This document shows positions 1 through 11,509 of a stretch of DNA of 64,000 nt, piece after piece. Both the position numbers and the translations under genes were made by a program. The notes below the pieces were generated by a model that did not search any database, was not told the origin of the DNA, and was given only the letters and a program-made list of their open reading frames with translations. Each line of letters starts with the position of its first letter. Position 1 is the first letter of the stretch. Source of the stretch: Phialophora verrucosa (Eukaryota; Ascomycota; Eurotiomycetes; Chaetothyriales; Herpotrichiellaceae); assembly GCA_002099365.1 (NCBI GenBank), contig MSED01000011.1, forward strand, positions 625,001 to 689,000, given 5' to 3'.

Positions 1-1
1 T

Positions 2-352
2 ACTTCGCAGCCGCCGACAAATGAGCCCAAGGGCGTCCATGTCGGAGGGGTCAACATCGGAGGTCTTGTCAATGATGAAGATCCCGTCACGAACTCGAGT
101 AAAATTGCGAAAACCTTGTTTGAGCTGTACCAGCAAGACAAGCCTAATCGGCAATGCGAAAGCCAAGTTGGGGACTGGGGTGAAAAAGCAAGATTTTGTC
201 TTGATTTGGCGATCAACGCATTTTCAAAGACGGTGTCGGAACTTCCATTTGGCCATCAAGCCTCAGAAACGACTCTGGGAAAAGGGCCGTCGGGAGATTG
301 CAGAAGAAATTGGGCGACATGTCGTGCCGCTGTGCATTTTGCTTTCCGGTAA
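2..352 (+). CDS. C-terminal fragment of an unrecognised ORF (runs in from the left edge)
   Basis: One frame is open from the first bases of the window to a TAA at 350-352, giving 116 codons with no start in view. The fragment could be the 3' end of a gene lying mostly outside the window. The translation starts with a glycine/valine-rich stretch (VHVGGVNIGG near residues 11-20), followed by a charged, helix-like part with three cysteines. I do not recognise a family. The next ATG-started frames downstream overlap on both strands and show no coherent domain. It may equally be a chance open frame, because other frames in this GC-balanced region are also open for about 100 codons. Confidence 0.3.
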   Translation, partial: TSQPPTNEPKGVHVGGVNIGGLVNDEDPVTNSSKIAKTLFELYQQDKPNRQCESQVGDWGEKARFCLDLAINAFSKTVSELPFGHQASETTLGKGPSGDCRRNWATCRAAVHFAFR

Positions 353-1821
353 TCGAGACGAGAATTCAAAGTAAATCTAAAGGGGTATAGCCTACGGTAG
401 ATAGTCAGAGCCGAGTAATAGATATCCATCGATGAAAGAGGTGTTCTTTTATTCTCGGTCAACAGGGAACTCGAAGCATGGAAGAAGGATGATTGCCGAG
501 AGATATCTTCGAAGATTCCTTGACGAGAGAGAGGAAGGATACACTCCGGTTCCGTGTCCAACGGAATGTGTACAGGAATATCTTTCATTCTTCACGGGGT
601 TTCGAGAGGAAGACCACGCCGGGCTGGAGACGCCGTTGGGCCATGCAACCCCTACCTATCTACCTGTCCGACAGTACAACCATCGATTGAAGCCTGCAGG
701 GGAGACCGTGGACGATCTCAACCAAGAACATCGTAGCCCGAAACCCACAAATCTAGAGTTGAGCGTCGAGGCCATTGCAAAAGGAAATTGGCTTTGTACA
801 TTAGCACGGCCGCCCATCATCTTCACACTCTATCCACGCGGATCTCAACTTGTTCGGTCCCAACAGCACCATTGTGATTCCTGCGGCGTAGAATCGAGCA
901 TCTTCCTTCCCCCAGACGTTTGTTGCGGCGAGTCTTGCAGCATGACAAGTCTCGGGTATCCTCATGTAAGTCGTCAAAGCTCGCGGCACGTCAGCTTCAA
1001 GGGGGACGAACATCTCTGAAACCCTCGATCCCGATCATGTCGGCACGTGGAAGCCGTGTTTACCACCACCACGCATTACTCTGGCCGGAGGAGCAGGGCT
1101 ATCAACCCGCAAGATACGACGCGCCGACGTGGACGTGCCTCGATTCGTTCAGTGACGTGCCAATCCTGCACGAGATGGTCAACGGAGTGGAAATTCAAAG
1201 CGTTATCCCAATCTCAAGATCGGTCGGTGCGAAGAACGGGCCGTTCACGTCTGGCCGTGGCGCAAGTTCTCCACGCAGGCCATGTCCACCGATACGCAGG
1301 TGTGTCCGCATCAACATGCAAGCCATGCCCATGATCCGCAAGCACGTTCGGGTCTCGAGAAGCAACCTGGTTTGAAGATATCCACCGTTGTGATTAGAGG
1401 GAGCGTTCTTCGATCTTCCGAGTGGTAGATTTGCAACATCAGGAAGCTGATTTTTCCGCTTTGGGTGACGAGGGAAGCCCATTATCTGACCTGCGGTGTC
1501 GTGCAAGAAGCCGATATCAAATTTGGACCATTGCGGGCCTGGGGAGTTGAGCGCTACAAACCTTGTCTCCTGCGTTCAATCGCATCATCGGAGAATCTGT
1601 TTGTGAAAGACCCATACCAGAACGGCGCCCGTCGCACAATGGATCTTGTCATGGTATCCTCGAATCGTACCCGGATACCATAGGGAATTCCCAGCACCCA
1701 CCATCTTTTGTGCCGAAGCAGTCGGCCACCGTACAGAAGCAAAAGGCCGACAGAGAGTCTTCTGATACCATGTCAACATATCATAATCTGTAATGCTCAA
1801 TGAATTTTAGGCAAGCTGCTG
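353..1821. other. Intergenic, no supportable gene
   Basis: Several overlapping open frames of 70-195 codons lie here on both strands (for example plus 432-1019 and 920-1375). None shows a recognisable domain, and they compete with one another. One plus-strand frame at about 830-1430 stays readable through three in-frame stops and could be a decayed gene, but I cannot assign it. Confidence 0.4.
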
Positions 1822-2793
1822 CTACGTGTGCTTGGGAAGCTCGATGTCGACTGACCAGGGCCTTTGCACAAAGTCTTCGTCTCCCACGATGGCGGCGTTG
1901 ATGAACAGGGTTTCCTTGCCCACCTGAAGCGGATATTCATCTTTCGTACAGTGGCTTGTCATCGAGCACTTATTGCGAGCTAATCGTTCTAATTTCGCTC
2001 GCTTTTCCTCTGCCCTTTCGTCTGAGTCGAGTGTGTTTGATCTGAGCGCAGCCAACCTCTCGATAACTGGGGAGTTTTCGTTGTCGATGGCAGTGAAGTG
2101 GGAGGGTTCGTCGATTCCACTATCTTTCCAGGTAACCAATTTTGCACCCCAACCTTCATGGATGTGGCCAAAGCAGTGGACTCGGGGTCGCGCCTGCGCG
2201 ATGGCGGCGAAAAGGTTAGAGCAGCCTGCCCGTTCGCGACCGTAGGTCAAGTCCATAATCCCCTTTGGAGGGCCATGAGTCATTACGATGTCGGTGTCTT
2301 TCTCGATATCGAATTTGCGGCCTTGGTCCGGGTGATATTGGAAGCCCCACGCGCCTAGAGCGGGGGTATATGGACTGGCATAGACTTTGAGCATGGCTCC
2401 ATTCTCCAGCGTGAAGCGGTGGGTTCCCTCATCTAAAAAGACGATACCTTCACTTCCTACATTTTCGAACAGGTGTCTTGCTTGCCCGAAAGTTCCATAT
2501 TCTCTAGCCACAATCTCAGGGTCCAAGGGCGACGCCGCCTCTGCAAGCTTGGCTTCGAAGGCAGCAATATCCATCGTAAAATCGTGGTTCCCCGCGATAA
2601 CTAATTTCAGTGGTGCGTCGATGCTTTTGAGCATCTTGATTGACGATCGAAATTCTTCTAGCTTTGACCCGTCAGTGAGATCACCACAATGCAGAGCCAC
2701 ATCGAACCGCTGGTGAGGTCGATCCACAGAGCTGAAATCTTCGCCGTGCGTGTCAGACAGAATAAGCAGCCGGGTCCGAACCTTTGCCGTCAT
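1822..2793 (-). CDS. Calcineurin-like metallophosphoesterase (MPPED/239FB type)
   Basis: Intact single-exon gene of 323 aa. The first ATG is at 2793; the frame is open slightly further upstream, but only to a GTG. The metallophosphoesterase signature runs in order: SDTHG (about residues 14-18) supplying the first metal ligands, GDLTDGS, AGNHDFTMD (the GNHD block), MTHGPPKGIMD, and FGHIHEG (GHxH block). Between them is a YASPYTPALGAWGFQYHP segment typical of the MPPED1/MPPED2-like subgroup of fungal and animal proteins. The C-terminal tail, with TLFINAA, also fits the family. These enzymes hydrolyse phosphomono- or diesters with two bound metal ions; the substrate in fungi is not known. All metal-ligand motifs are present, so the protein should be active. 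It is probably cytosolic, as I see no signal peptide or membrane span. Confidence 0.92.
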   Translation of the reverse strand: MTAKVRTRLLILSDTHGEDFSSVDRPHQRFDVALHCGDLTDGSKLEEFRSSIKMLKSIDAPLKLVIAGNHDFTMDIAAFEAKLAEAASPLDPEIVAREYGTFGQARHLFENVGSEGIVFLDEGTHRFTLENGAMLKVYASPYTPALGAWGFQYHPDQGRKFDIEKDTDIVMTHGPPKGIMDLTYGRERAGCSNLFAAIAQARPRVHCFGHIHEGWGAKLVTWKDSGIDEPSHFTAIDNENSPVIERLAALRSNTLDSDERAEEKRAKLERLARNKCSMTSHCTKDEYPLQVGKETLFINAAIVGDEDFVQRPWSVDIELPKHT

Positions 2794-5127
2794 TGTGGAG
2801 GATTCGAGAGCTTGCACTGGAGTTGAGCGTCAAGTTCAATCTCGACGACTGACCTGGTGGACGACGGTAAAGTACGATGTCGAAGGATGGAATCTGAGGT
2901 CAGGTGAATCGGATCCTAAGCTGAGGAACAGATTGTGTGGTCTAGGATGGCCGTGGAGAGATGAAGCCGGACCTCGAGAGGTTGAAGCTGTCGAGAGGTG
3001 AAGTGAGAAGTCTGGAATTGATGCTGATGAAATTGAGGAAATAATGCAAGTCCAGAGATTTGGAGTGGAGCGGGGAAAAGGAATAGAATATCTGTCTGGG
3101 AAAGCTTGACGTGGTTGACCTATCCCGCGACACAGATAGGTCCTCGCTGAAAAGAAGTCTGGTTGAACCTTGCGTTTCTTCGACTCTCACCACAGAGATC
3201 CTACCGCTGCCTATTCCCCTTTGGCACCGACCTCAACTCTTAGGATTCGACTCTCCGAGCCTCTCACATCTTGGCCGGACCCAAGACTGTGATATGAAAA
3301 ATACAATACCTTTGGGAACGCACCTAAAGATCAGCAACAGTCGACCGTTGGCGGCGATTTCATGCTAGCTTTTAAAAAATGGGTACGGTCTTTGAGTTCG
3401 ACAGCCTTCAGTGGTGACATTTTGGTGATTCTCGACCTCTAGAGGCGCGTGGTACGCAATGCAGGGTAATTAATGAGCGACACAATTGCCGCAAGATTGC
3501 AGCCAGGAGACCATCGAGGCTTAAGACAGTCAAGCAGGGCGACTTGAGTTCGAGAGCAGACAACGTCGTTGCAACTGCACTGATGGTCAACGACATAATC
3601 ATCGGAGGCTAGGCACCGGCAATGCATGAAACGACTCTGGCGGTCAGATGGGCCCCTTTGCTTGAGCCGTGTTCTCGAGCTTGTCGTGACCTGATCCTTT
3701 GTGTTACTCGGCTTGACCTCAACTGTGAAGAGCTTGCGGTGAGTCTTGGTTGATCCGGGTCCGTCGGCCTTGACGTTGATATTCTCCCTGTCGTCGGCCC
3801 AGCCGATCTTCATCTGTCTTGTCGTCTGTGTGAAGTTCCTCACCTTTGTCTGGGCCTGGCCGGCCTTCGATAGTAGCGTCGTGCCTTTGTCGTCCGGGAC
3901 GGGTAGAGCTAAGCCGAGCGCCCATCCTTACTGACCTTGTTGCGAATGGAGCCCTATTTTTCGCCGGTGCCATCGATAAGCTTGATTAAGTCTTCCCTTC
4001 GAAGAGACATGGGAGAATATCGGCTGCTGTCTCTGCTCCAGTGGAAGATGAGAGACATATCCCGTAGATTGACTTGCCTCTCAAGTTCGGCTACGTTGGC
4101 AAAGTTGCACAAATGAAGGAAGGACCTCTGGCGGAGGTTGACTGTCAGCTGCTAATTTATGGGGCGCCGTCCGTGGATGGCTAGGTGCGGTATCGGTAGC
4201 CGCACTGTGAGTCTCACCTCTGGGTTGACGCTCTGGGTTGACGCACCGGTAATCTTTTCGGGAGGACAAAGGTACGGTCGGAGCTTCGTGGAGGAGGCGT
4301 AGGCAGGCGCTCCCAGCGCTCCGCCGCCGGAATGAGATAACTTGCTAAGACCAAACAACTCGCCGAGGTGCAGCCACATCCTCATCGCTGTCGCTAATGT
4401 GCAAATTTCGCTTTGCCTGGCACCTGTTGCGGCAAGCTATTGTACGACAGATGCCACGGAGAAACACGACACGTGCTATGGCCGCGGAACAGGATCTAGA
4501 GTTGGTCAGCTATGTTTCGATAGTAATGGGGGAAGTCGAAAACAATCTGAGAGAACGAAGAATGAGGGACCATCTCATCCAAGGTTCAGTTTCAGGTTCT
4601 CCGCTGGCAGAGTTCCCTCCTTCGGTCCCAGAGACGGGAAAGCAACTGGTACATTTCCCACTCCCGCGATATCACCACCGTCAGAGCGGCTTACGCCTGC
4701 GCTACCTGACGTCGCAGGCGGGTTCGGTACGTCCGTGAACATTATCGGCGAGCTGCCATCGTAGTCTGTTATACCCGAAAGCTGTGAGTAGGGCGGAATA
4801 CTCACGGGCGCCTTTCATGTTGTTGCAGCCTATCAGTTTGAGACTCTCTGATGATTTGGCATGCACATGTTGCAACCTTTCGCTCACTTGAGGTTCAACA
4901 TTGCTCACCACCGCGCCTGTCATGCCAGCAGTATCGATCTCGTCGATTAAAGTGCTGACAGCGGCTTTGTCTTAGAATAGCCTCGCTTTTCTGCGTTGCC
5001 CAACCGCTTTCGTATCATACCGATTGTAAAGGGTGGGAAACGTGAAAAGGTAGGCAGGAAAGCTCGGAAACTTTCGTGTGCGCTGAGAGAGGTGGAACAG
5101 AACAGCCTGAGTGATGTGACGTATCGT
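2794..5127. other. Intergenic, no supportable gene
   Basis: This stretch holds only short, mutually overlapping open frames. No conserved motif, RNA gene or repeat array was recognised. A minus-strand frame at 3439-3843 is 134 codons long but lacks a recognisable domain. Confidence 0.4.
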
Positions 5128-6375
5128 CTAGAGCTTATAAACAGGCAGTGAATATTCCCGCCTTTTGGTCCGCAAATGCTCCAGATATTCTTGTCGATGG
5201 CGGAGCTTGTCTTCGACGACAGTGGAAGCAGCAGTGGACCAGTACGGCGCGACCGTTTCCTGGAACCGGATTGCCTGCTCTCCTCTTGAGTGTGACGGGA
5301 CGAATAGAGGTTGGATGTGGTCGAGGAATCGATTGTACATTCCTCTCTGCTCGTTCAGACTGGTCCAATACCAGTGCGTCTTTCTCGTAAGAGCGGCATT
5401 CATCACTGCTGTACAAAAGCTAGGCTCCAAGGGAGAGTCACCGGCGCCGAACTGATCCACTCCCTCAAACATTCGAAGAAACCCTTCACACATGCTGCCG
5501 AAGTTGGCCGTCTTTTCGCCTTCCAGCTCTCGAGTTCGTGGCCACTGAGCCAGAACGGCGCATGTTGCGTTTCGATCGGTAAAGAGCAACTCCATTCAAG
5601 GTCAACAACCACCGTGATATTACACTGATGGTCAACAAAGAGATTGCTCGGGTGGAGGTCTGTCCACCGGAAGATGAAAGGTCCGTGGTGAAGATGGCGT
5701 TGGGTGAAATCCGCCGTCAGACTTCGCATGATAGTCAGAACAGCCATTTGGCTTTCTGCGTCCAGTTTCGACCGGACGGAGTTTGGTTGATGTTGCAATT
5801 TCAGGTCATGGCAGTGTTCTCAAGAGGTCGTGGAGATACGAGTCGGTCCTCGAGTAACATGTCTTTGTTGTGGTTTGAGTAGGAATACCTTCATTCTCCA
5901 AGGCGACAAGTCGCATGGTCCAAGGACGATGAGCGAGGCTCACCTGACCATTGTCGTCGACGGTGAAAGAACCTATTCTGTCCAACGGTTGTGCGAGATC
6001 GAGCATGATCCTAAACAGATCCTTGTAGAGATCCTGCTTTTGCTGGATCGAATCTGCTCTGACTGGCCAGAGGTTGGACAACATCGTGCGTTGTTTCGTG
6101 TCGATAAAATCATTATGAGATAGCCGGACTTGAGTGGAGTATGACCTCGACGGGGAGTCAGGCGTCTCTGAGATTGAGATTCGGATCCCCCGGGGCTGAT
6201 ATGATTTCTCTTGTCTCTTGACCAGTCGAAATAGGCAAGCCTTCACAGTTCCTGTATGTAGATCGCGTGCATCAAAGCAAGGCTGGCTGGCTACCGACCA
6301 TGTGAAATCCGCCCATCTTAACTGTTCACACCGATTGCCTCGAATACCGCCAGACGAGTGTAGACTCTGTGGCAA
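5128..6375 (-). pseudogene. Frameshifted APH-fold phosphotransferase (fungal 'phosphotransferase enzyme family')
   Basis: Three consecutive minus-strand frames together give one family-like protein. 6375-5806 contains LSHNDF, a TMLSNLWP segment, DRIGSFTVDDNG and LENEGIPT. 5798-5550 contains the catalytic loop TDLHPSNLFVD and the metal-binding VVDLEWSCSLP. About 5548-5128 gives the helical C-terminal half with YNRFLDHIQP and VAPYW. The frame changes occur near 5803, where YLHDLLRT is followed by a stop while HDLKLQHQPNS continues in another frame, and near 5540. Neither junction has room or splice sites for an intron, so these are indels. The catalytic Asp and Asn and the DLEW Asp survive. The family belongs to the aminoglycoside-phosphotransferase/choline-kinase fold and is expanded in filamentous fungi with unknown substrates. 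Two sequencing indels are the alternative explanation. Confidence 0.8.
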
Positions 6376-8712
6376 ATGTCAACCACCTTCTACATTGCAA
6401 CGCGAAGACACAGGAGGTAGTATTGCAGTAGAGATGGAACAAAACACTTGTCAGTGAATCTGTCTCTACTGGACTCTCTCTGATACAAGACATCCCGAGT
6501 TGGTATTTTGAAGAGGAACGGATCCTCAGTAGGAATGACAACGCTCACTGTGGCGCACGCCGCCCGTTGAGCCCACGCTTGAAGGCTGTTCAGCCGTGGA
6601 GATCGGCTCCGTAGAAGGGTGTATGCATCGTATTTCCTTGTCTCTTGTGAATGGTGACTCGGTGCCATCGGCAGATTGTGACAGTCTGCGACTGAGAGAA
6701 TCGGAGGACGGCGATCGTTCCACGGGAGGGAGGGCCACCTCGTCGGGGCTCGCGAACTGCTCGTCCTCGGAAAGATGAGACAGGGACTGCTCGAAGGAGG
6801 GACTGAACCTGGCCGAATGCGCAGGCACTCACGGTCTGGGGCTTGACTTGGGTTGCGAAGGAAGGTCGTCTAGTGATCTCGATTCCCGCTTCCGCTCCGA
6901 GGAGTCAATGTGCAATGATCGTGTTCGATCCTAGGGCCCTAGCTCAGCATTGTGTATCCAAGGTCAGTACGCTCATCTACATTCACACCAAATGAATTAG
7001 TCGGCGACGGTGATGGCAGCAAACATGCCATGAACTGTGTTCCTTCCCTTACGGCGAGGCTAAACAACCTCGCCTGGCTGAAAGGCGACAAATCTTCCAG
7101 AAGCATTCAGGATCTTCCGGGGTGGCTGCCTGGTGGCTTTCTGGACATTGATTGAGTGGACATCTGACTGATAGAATGGCAGAGGGTGACCGCGAGCTTG
7201 CATTTCCACATTTCACGTCTGAAGTGGTATACCCCCACGGGACAGAGTGATGCCGGGGACGTTTTGAGATTCTGTCACTACCATCCCTAGGTTTCTGAAA
7301 GGGCAACAGTCGGGTTGACGTGTGAACACGCACCCAAAAATCTCCAGCCTCGCCGGCAAGGCTGCAGTCACGTGAGTTGGATGAAGCTTGTATGTGACTG
7401 GAAGGTTATCCGAGGGTCTGTATGCGGCGCTTCAAACCGCACGGAATATTACCACGGCCTTCGTAATTCCATGGTTAGGCGTCGCCCTCGACCCTTTCGA
7501 AGCCATCATGTCCTCCAAATTGAGTCACATGGGGGGTCGACAACGTCTCGCTTTCGTGTCCTGGTGAAGTGAACTATCATGTACAGTCGTTACCTGGTTA
7601 CTCACAAATTGGCGCTCATGCTGATCTCGACTCTAGCTGCCGCCGATGCATTCTTGTGTTCCACCCCATCTAGACCATGGCCGCGACATTGTTTGGCAGC
7701 AACAGTGGCGGCTGTGGCTCTCGCTGGCGACGGTCAGGCTGGCCTTGTAACTCAGATCCATCCAACGCACTGCTGGATGTGTCGGACCTCACGAGCTTCC
7801 TATGCTTCCTTTGTTTCGAAGGTCTTGTCCCTCTGATGCTACCCACACGAGCAGCTCGGGAAATTAGCTTCACACGTTGGGCGTCAAGGCTATCATGAGT
7901 TCGGGTGAGGTGAACAAGAGATGGTCGGGCTGAGCTTCCTCGCAATGGCACAATGGGCGGTACACTTTCGGCACTTGACTCGAACAACCCTGTCCATCTG
8001 TCCATGCGCACATCCTGCTCGGCGAACGTCGCTATGATAGGATCAAAACAAAAGCGCCTCAGTACCTCGTTGTCGCCTGCCACGCGAACGGACTCCGGTT
8101 TTGACAGACGACGCTCGATGGCACACACCAAAGCCTCGGTGTGCAGGACTGTGTCGCGATGGAGGAACACGGCATTCCGCCTCATGCCTGTTCAACAAGC
8201 ATAGGTGCTATCCTTGGTCGATTCGATGAAGTTGTGTCTGCGCTTGCTCAACCCCCCCGCACTGAAGTGGCCACCCACAGTCTTACCTGGGCGGGTGGCA
8301 GTTGCGGGCACGACTGCCATGCACTGGTTCAGGTCGCTCATACTCCACCGGGATAGGAAAGCTCCGTGAAGAAGAGGGGAAGGTACAAACTCTCCTGGAT
8401 CCCAAGACATGTGGACGTGCCTGCCTGAGAACGAGGTGAAGACAGTGGCAGTTGTGATGTAATGCAGCGCCGAACCAGCAGAACTGGACTTGGCAGTTGT
8501 GCTTTGACCTTCCTCTCTCTCTCACACACACTCTCACTCAGTCACTCAGTCACTCCCTCGTCCTCTTCGGTACATTTCACCACACTACGCTTTATCCTAG
8601 AAACATCCTTGTCTAGATACTCCTTTGACTTGACGTGTTCTTGCGGCGCAATCTTGCCTGGACACTTCCTTGCCTAGCGAAATCCATCTCCTTGAACTTC
8701 CAATACATCACC
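6376..8712. other. Intergenic, no supportable gene; pyrimidine-rich tract at its right end
   Basis: Open frames such as minus 6526-6828 (Ser/Pro/Glu-rich, GTG start) and minus 7670-8185 (171 codons) have no recognisable domain. The last 200 bases are CT-rich, including a CTCTCTCTCACACACAC run near 8510-8530 and three CACTCAGT-type repeats. This is usual for promoters and 5' leaders of filamentous fungi and probably belongs to the gene starting at 8713. Confidence 0.4.
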
Positions 8713-9588
8713 ATGAGTCAAGCAAGGTATCAGCAGCCGAGGCTTTTCTCCAGAGACATTCCAAGCGGAGAAGCCAGAGATTGCCTCTCGAGGATCGACC
8801 AAAAGATCTGGCAATTGCAAGACACCGGCTTGGCTCCCAGTGATGAAGAACTCATCCAGAACGGCCGCCTGAAATTCATTTGGACTCTGACGGAAAGGGA
8901 CCCCCAATCTCCTCCAGTGCCGGTCACAGTCACAGTCTGGCGGCACGCCCGGGCCCGTCGCTCGTACGGCAAGATTCAGGATGCCAGCGATGACATATTC
9001 CTTGCGGCAGCCCTGACGCTCACGCCAACGGAATGTGCCAGGACAATGATCGAATACGTCCTGGACCGCATCACCGGTGTCAAAGATTACGAACCGTACC
9101 GCCTCAATCTCGATCCGACGACCAGGAGATTCTTCGCAGAAATGGCAGACACACAGGGGTTCGCAACAGACCACCGCTACTTGAGGTTCATGCAGGCTCT
9201 ATTCCCTCAGCGTTCGTATTGCACTCTTTCTCCGACGCATAATGATGGAAGGCTAACTTTCAGCAACAGCACCAGAGATCCGGCGTAAGGAAGATTCTCG
9301 TTGCCGCAAGATTGTGTACTGACCTCCTCCCAACCAGAAATCAAATATGCGTATTCACTGATCCGACCGGACGACGTCCCCAAGTTCTTCGAGGCGTTGC
9401 TCCAGGGGATCTACACCAGCAATCAATGGACAAAGGAGAGAACACAGGGGAGTCGAGCCTCGAGCTGTATGATGGTCATTGTCCCCACAGGCGAGGATGA
9501 AGACGGTGGTTGCAATCTGCAGGTGAACCGAGACGTCCTGATTGATGCAATCTACAACTTCGGGCTATCAGACCTTAGGCTCGAGTGA
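8713..9588 (+). CDS. Three-exon gene for a 256-aa protein of unknown function
   Basis: My model is exons 8713-9211, 9264-9284 and 9338-9588, which restores one continuous frame of 257 codons with stop. The start ATG at 8713 sits in ATCACCATGA, a good fungal start context behind a CT-rich leader. Intron 1 (9212-9263, 52 nt) ends with a GGCTAAC branch site and TTTCAG. Intron 2 (9285-9337, 53 nt) has GTAAGG, a TACTGAC branch site and ACCAG. The middle exon is only 21 nt and encodes PTAPEIR with its flanking split codons. The protein is hydrophilic and mixed alpha/beta in appearance, without signal peptide or membrane span. I see no catalytic motif and do not recognise the family. The consistent splicing phase across two introns makes this a real gene even though its role is unknown. 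Confidence 0.72.
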
Positions 9589-11500
9589 GGACGACCGTAC
9601 ATCCCATCACCGCGCCCCTATGCCTGGCTGGGGCCTCGAACGGCCGAGATTGACCATTGTGGTCCATGGAAGCCAGGAGGAAGACAGCTGTTGCCACATT
9701 CGGGTCGAGGTCGGCCAGGGGAGAGTCGGTTGTCTTGGTGGAAGTCATTCATAAAATTGTATTCTCAAACCTTAGGCTTTAGTGAAGATAGTCCTGCATC
9801 CTAATACTTCACACTCATGCCCTGCTGGAACTCTGAAGCTCTTGGGGTCTCGTCTCGCGTATCCTCGTCCCCGCCCACCACTCTCAGACCCCGACGAGCC
9901 CTCGCTGCACGGCACAAATGTCACACTTTACAATTCACACTTTGCACTGCACTTGAGACGCCAGAACAGAAAGTGGGAGACAGGAGCCTGGCTACAGGCG
10001 AACGCACGCTTCGTTACGGGCAACTCGAGAGTAGATTCGGATTGGGAGGACTCGAAGGACTCGAGGGATTGAAGAGAGGGGAGGGGGAGAGACGGCGAAA
10101 GGAAGGGTTACGCGGGGCGTGAGGCACGCGAGGCGAGAGACATGAGACTTGAGGCGTGAGGCGCGCAGGACGAACCGGTCGGTGGCCATCTCGCTCAGAG
10201 TGTATGGGTAGAACTAGAAACAAAGGGACAAAGAAATCAGTATGTAGTCCACTCCACTCCACTCTGCTATGCCATGCTATGCTATGCTCGGCTATGCGAG
10301 CTGGTCGACACGCTCGAATACATCAAGTATTATTAGCGGGGTATTCAAGTGGCGGGGATGGACGACAGCAGGGATGGGATGGACGACAGCAGGGATTGGA
10401 TCTGCTAGAAAATGTGAATATCAATATCAATATCAATGCCGACTCGGATAATACCTACGTATGCAGTGACCAGGACGATCCTCGTGCACTCGGAGTACAT
10501 AGATTGAGAGGAGACACATCCCGACAAGATGGGGGGACAGGCACTATCGCTGGCTGAGCGTCCAAGGGGGTAGATCTCAGTCTCAATCTCAATGTCGACA
10601 ATGCTGATCGTTGGCAGTCCATGGTCGCCTTGCTGCCATGTCCTTGGGAAGAAGGGGAAATGGCATGCGACCATGGGAGAGCCTCACAACGAGGACACAG
10701 TAAGGTAAGACACGAGCAAACAACGATCGCGGTAACCGAACATGCCCGGTATTCCGGGGTATACACTCAAGTATGCTGAACAGGAATTCTTCTCGCTCTC
10801 GCTCGAGCGAGTATACTTGAGACACGACGGATTAGATGCGCGCCTGCTGCGTGCGTGCGAAGTCCAGAGGTTGGACTTGGGATTTGTTATTGCAATGTAG
10901 CGCGGTATGGCTTTTCGCAAACCGGCAAAACCCAAGTCGTATCTACATGCTTGCTGTCGTCTGAAGAAGAGAGATCACCGAGTATGAATGCTTGGCATCG
11001 GTTGGACCGCCGTGCAGCAAAGACGCAGGGGAGAGAGAGAGATCACCAAGCATGTATGCTTGACGTCGGCGGGCGTGCGAGGTAGCCTCAGTGTCCGACA
11101 GCTTTGTCTATCCCGTCATCCCTGTAGCATACCTTGCTCGTCGCCTTGTCCTGCCTCGCCCTGTCCCGTCCCGTCCTGCCCTGCCCCTGCTCGCCTGGTC
11201 CGGTATTGGGCGTCAGAGGCGGAGACGTGGGTGTTTTGCCCGTTATTCGGATCAAGTTCTCAATACAGCCGACCGCTGGCAGCAGAGGTACTTGGGTTTC
11301 TCCAAAGAAAGGGTTATCACCAACGTTCTTCCCTAGGACAGGATGCCGCTTGCTACGTCCCCCGGTGGTGGGGACAGGTGGCAAGACTAAACGTGGACGT
11401 TCTACGACTGTTGGGGCATGTGGCGAGACCCGCCGTGATGATCTGACCATTTGAGCTGCTTCTTGAGCTGCATTTGTGGAGGCCACACTGACGGTTGGGT
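9589..11500. other. Gene-poor interval with simple repeats
   Basis: No supportable gene. There is a purine-rich tract near 10045-10115, CCACT and ATGCT short tandem repeats at about 10248-10300, a duplicated GGGATGGACGACAGCA unit at about 10357-10400, and an (AATATC)n run at about 10414-10437. A sequence at 9771-9840 resembles the 3' end of the preceding gene (9572-9640) at roughly 70 percent by eye, suggesting a small tandem duplication. Confidence 0.4.
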
Positions 11501-11509
11501 GGAAGTAGC

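Noticed and set aside
432..1019. 195-codon ORF near the left end
   Set aside because: Overlaps other long frames on both strands, with no domain, no intron signals and no recognisable family.
7670..8185. 171-codon minus-strand ORF
   Set aside because: Arginine/serine-rich translation typical of an antisense frame in GC-rich DNA; no domain.
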